From DATLNM01 sp035536775 (GTDB taxonomy: Bacteria > Actinomycetota > CADDZG01 > WHSQ01), in the NCBI GenBank assembly GCA_035536775.1, contig DATLNM010000027.1, forward strand, positions 1 through 64,000: a stretch of 64,000 nucleotides of DNA, read 5' to 3'. The position numbers were made by a program, and so were the translations under genes. Below the pieces are notes generated by a model that had not been told where the DNA came from, ran no database searches, and worked only from the letters and a program-made list of their open reading frames with translations. Below are positions 62,910 to 64,000 of this stretch, piece after piece; position 1 is the first letter of the stretch, and every line of letters begins with the position of its first letter.

Positions 62910-63982
62910 CGGCGCGCGACACCTTCGCGCATCACCAAGCGTGGCCGACACAGCAAGGCGGGGTTGTCGAGCGCGTCGCGGGAGACCGCGACGAGGTCTG
63001 CATCCATCCCGGCTGCGAGCCACCCCTTCTTGACGATGGGAAGCCATGAGCTAGGCGTGACCGTGGCGGCTCTGATGATGTCGAGAGTGCCCATCCCCGC
63101 GGCCTGGAGCGCGGCGACCTCGAGAGGATCGATGCCCGGCATGGGCCCCTCGTTTCCGAGATCGGTGCCGTAGAGGACGACACCACCAGCGCCGCGGAAG
63201 CGGTGGAGGTTGTCGATCCCGATGTCGAGCGCCGGACCAGTGAACACAGAGAGGGTGGGGACTACCGCGACATCTCGCGAGACCATCTCTTCGATCGTCT
63301 CGTCTGGGATGCGATCCGGGCTCAACAACATGTGCGCGAGCGCGTCCACACCGGCGGCGATCGCCTTGTCGAGCTCGGCGAGCGACGAGATGTGGGCCAT
63401 CACCTTGACCCCTCGGTCGTGGGACGCGCTGGCTATCTCCCGCACAACATCGAGCTCGAGCGTCGGACCCGCGGTGGGGTCTAGCGCGATCTTGACTACG
63501 GTGGCTCCCCCTTCGACGAGCTCATTGACCGACGCGCGCGCCTCATGCGCCGACGCGACCTCGCGGCCCGTGTCCGGTGGCGCCCACCGCGCGCGCGTCG
63601 GGTAGCCGCGCTGCGCCGTAAGGATCGGCCCCGCGGCCAGCACTAAGGGGCCCTCGAACCCCGGGGTTCGGGACTGCTCTAAGACGGGCGCGAGGAGATC
63701 CGGAGGCCACCCGAGGTCGAGCACCGTCGTGACCCCTCCGGCGAGGACGTCGGATGGGGTCGCGAGGCCGATGTGGACGTGCATGTCGACGAAACCGGGG
63801 ACAACAACCGAGTCGGGGGCAGCCATCTCTTCAGCCCCAGAAGGCGGCTCCTCGGTTCCGGCGCGTCCGACGGTCTCGATAACGCCGTCGCGCACCACGA
63901 TGACGGCGTCATCGATCAGACGGAGCTCGGGGCCCTCGAGGACGGACGCGCCGGTGATGATGACGGCACGAGAAGAAGTCAC
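62906..63982 (-). CDS. Amidohydrolase-superfamily protein
   Basis: A 358-residue metal-dependent hydrolase of the imidazolonepropionase/dihydroorotase-like group. The metal site opens with GFVDMHVHIGL (two His); a Lys in VVKIALDPTAG may be the bridging ligand. VMAHISSLAELDKAI and DALAHMLL supply further His, and YGTDLGNEG the final Asp. The substrate is unknown; cyclic amides or N-acyl compounds are usual. The GTG at 63982 is plausible, but the frame is open to the window edge, so the true start may lie outside. Confidence 0.82.
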   Translation of the reverse strand: MTSSRAVIITGASVLEGPELRLIDDAVIVVRDGVIETVGRAGTEEPPSGAEEMAAPDSVVVPGFVDMHVHIGLATPSDVLAGGVTTVLDLGWPPDLLAPVLEQSRTPGFEGPLVLAAGPILTAQRGYPTRARWAPPDTGREVASAHEARASVNELVEGGATVVKIALDPTAGPTLELDVVREIASASHDRGVKVMAHISSLAELDKAIAAGVDALAHMLLSPDRIPDETIEEMVSRDVAVVPTLSVFTGPALDIGIDNLHRFRGAGGVVLYGTDLGNEGPMPGIDPLEVAALQAAGMGTLDIIRAATVTPSSWLPIVKKGWLAAGMDADLVAVSRDALDNPALLCRPRLVMREGVARR

Positions 63983-64000
63983 GAAGCGAGGCTCGCGGGT

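Overview
The window is GC-rich, tightly packed bacterial chromosome. Most neighbouring genes on one strand overlap by 1-17 nt (ATGA, GTGA, TTGA junctions), and no intergenic stretch exceeds 300 bases. The gene set fits an Actinomycetota (high-GC Gram-positive) chromosome, probably of an uncultured lineage: wax-ester synthase/diacylglycerol acyltransferase, split LigD-type end-joining proteins, an LPxTG-like surface protein, L,D-transpeptidase, OmpR-type and ECF regulation, a Pkn-type Ser/Thr kinase, and frequent GTG and TTG starts. I see no rRNA, tRNA, CRISPR array, intact insertion sequence, phage module or integrase. Class or genus cannot be fixed from what is visible.

Layout. 0.2-3.3 kb: acyltransferase-3 and DUF2339 membrane proteins. 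3.4-7.1 kb: a PLD-nuclease/superfamily 2 helicase/DUF3427 protein and an unrecognised partner, less GC-biased than the flanks and the best accessory (defence-like) candidate. 7.2-12.9 kb: response regulator, histidine kinase, lipoprotein, HlyD-like adaptor with a peptidoglycan-binding domain, and a MacB-like ABC ATPase and permease. Related 11-bp direct repeats precede both the regulator and the lipoprotein. 12.9-24.3 kb: an envelope and stress region with secreted beta-propellers, ECF sigma, membrane anti-sigma, M15 carboxypeptidase, Ser/Thr kinase, TolB-like and RTX-repeat proteins. 24.3-33.1 kb: WS/DGAT acyltransferase, isoaspartyl methyltransferase, phosphatase, a FlgD-like secreted protein and an NHL-repeat protein. 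The last is bracketed by a 47-bp direct repeat derived from the tail of the FlgD-like gene.

33.1-46.6 kb: a coupled micro-gene pair (a CxxC...H zinc-finger-like protein and a 57-residue helical protein) behind a P1 peptidase, then a zinc-ribbon/EP-repeat membrane protein, MBL hydrolase, CorA, aldehyde dehydrogenase, a small HExxH protein, L,D-transpeptidase, SDR, metallophosphoesterase, deaminase, phosphotransferase and methyltransferase. 46.6-53.1 kb: phosphoesterase-ligase LigD, DUF72, an Asn-Gly-repeat LPFTG protein, a stand-alone LigD polymerase and an aquaporin. 53.1-55.8 kb: a molybdopterin operon (moaA, moaE, an SDR lacking the usual catalytic Tyr, and a MogA/MoaB-type gene). 55.9-64 kb: NAD-type isocitrate dehydrogenase, an S55 (SpoIVB-type) protein, an unusual M23/lipase fusion, a YgjP-type metalloprotein, FabG-like SDR, greA and an amidohydrolase.

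Two patterns run across the window. Cell-envelope and secreted proteins dominate, and several are coupled to sensory genes (two-component, sigma/anti-sigma, kinase). Four of ten convergent gene pairs end on one shared palindromic CTAG, so each stop codon is read from both strands.
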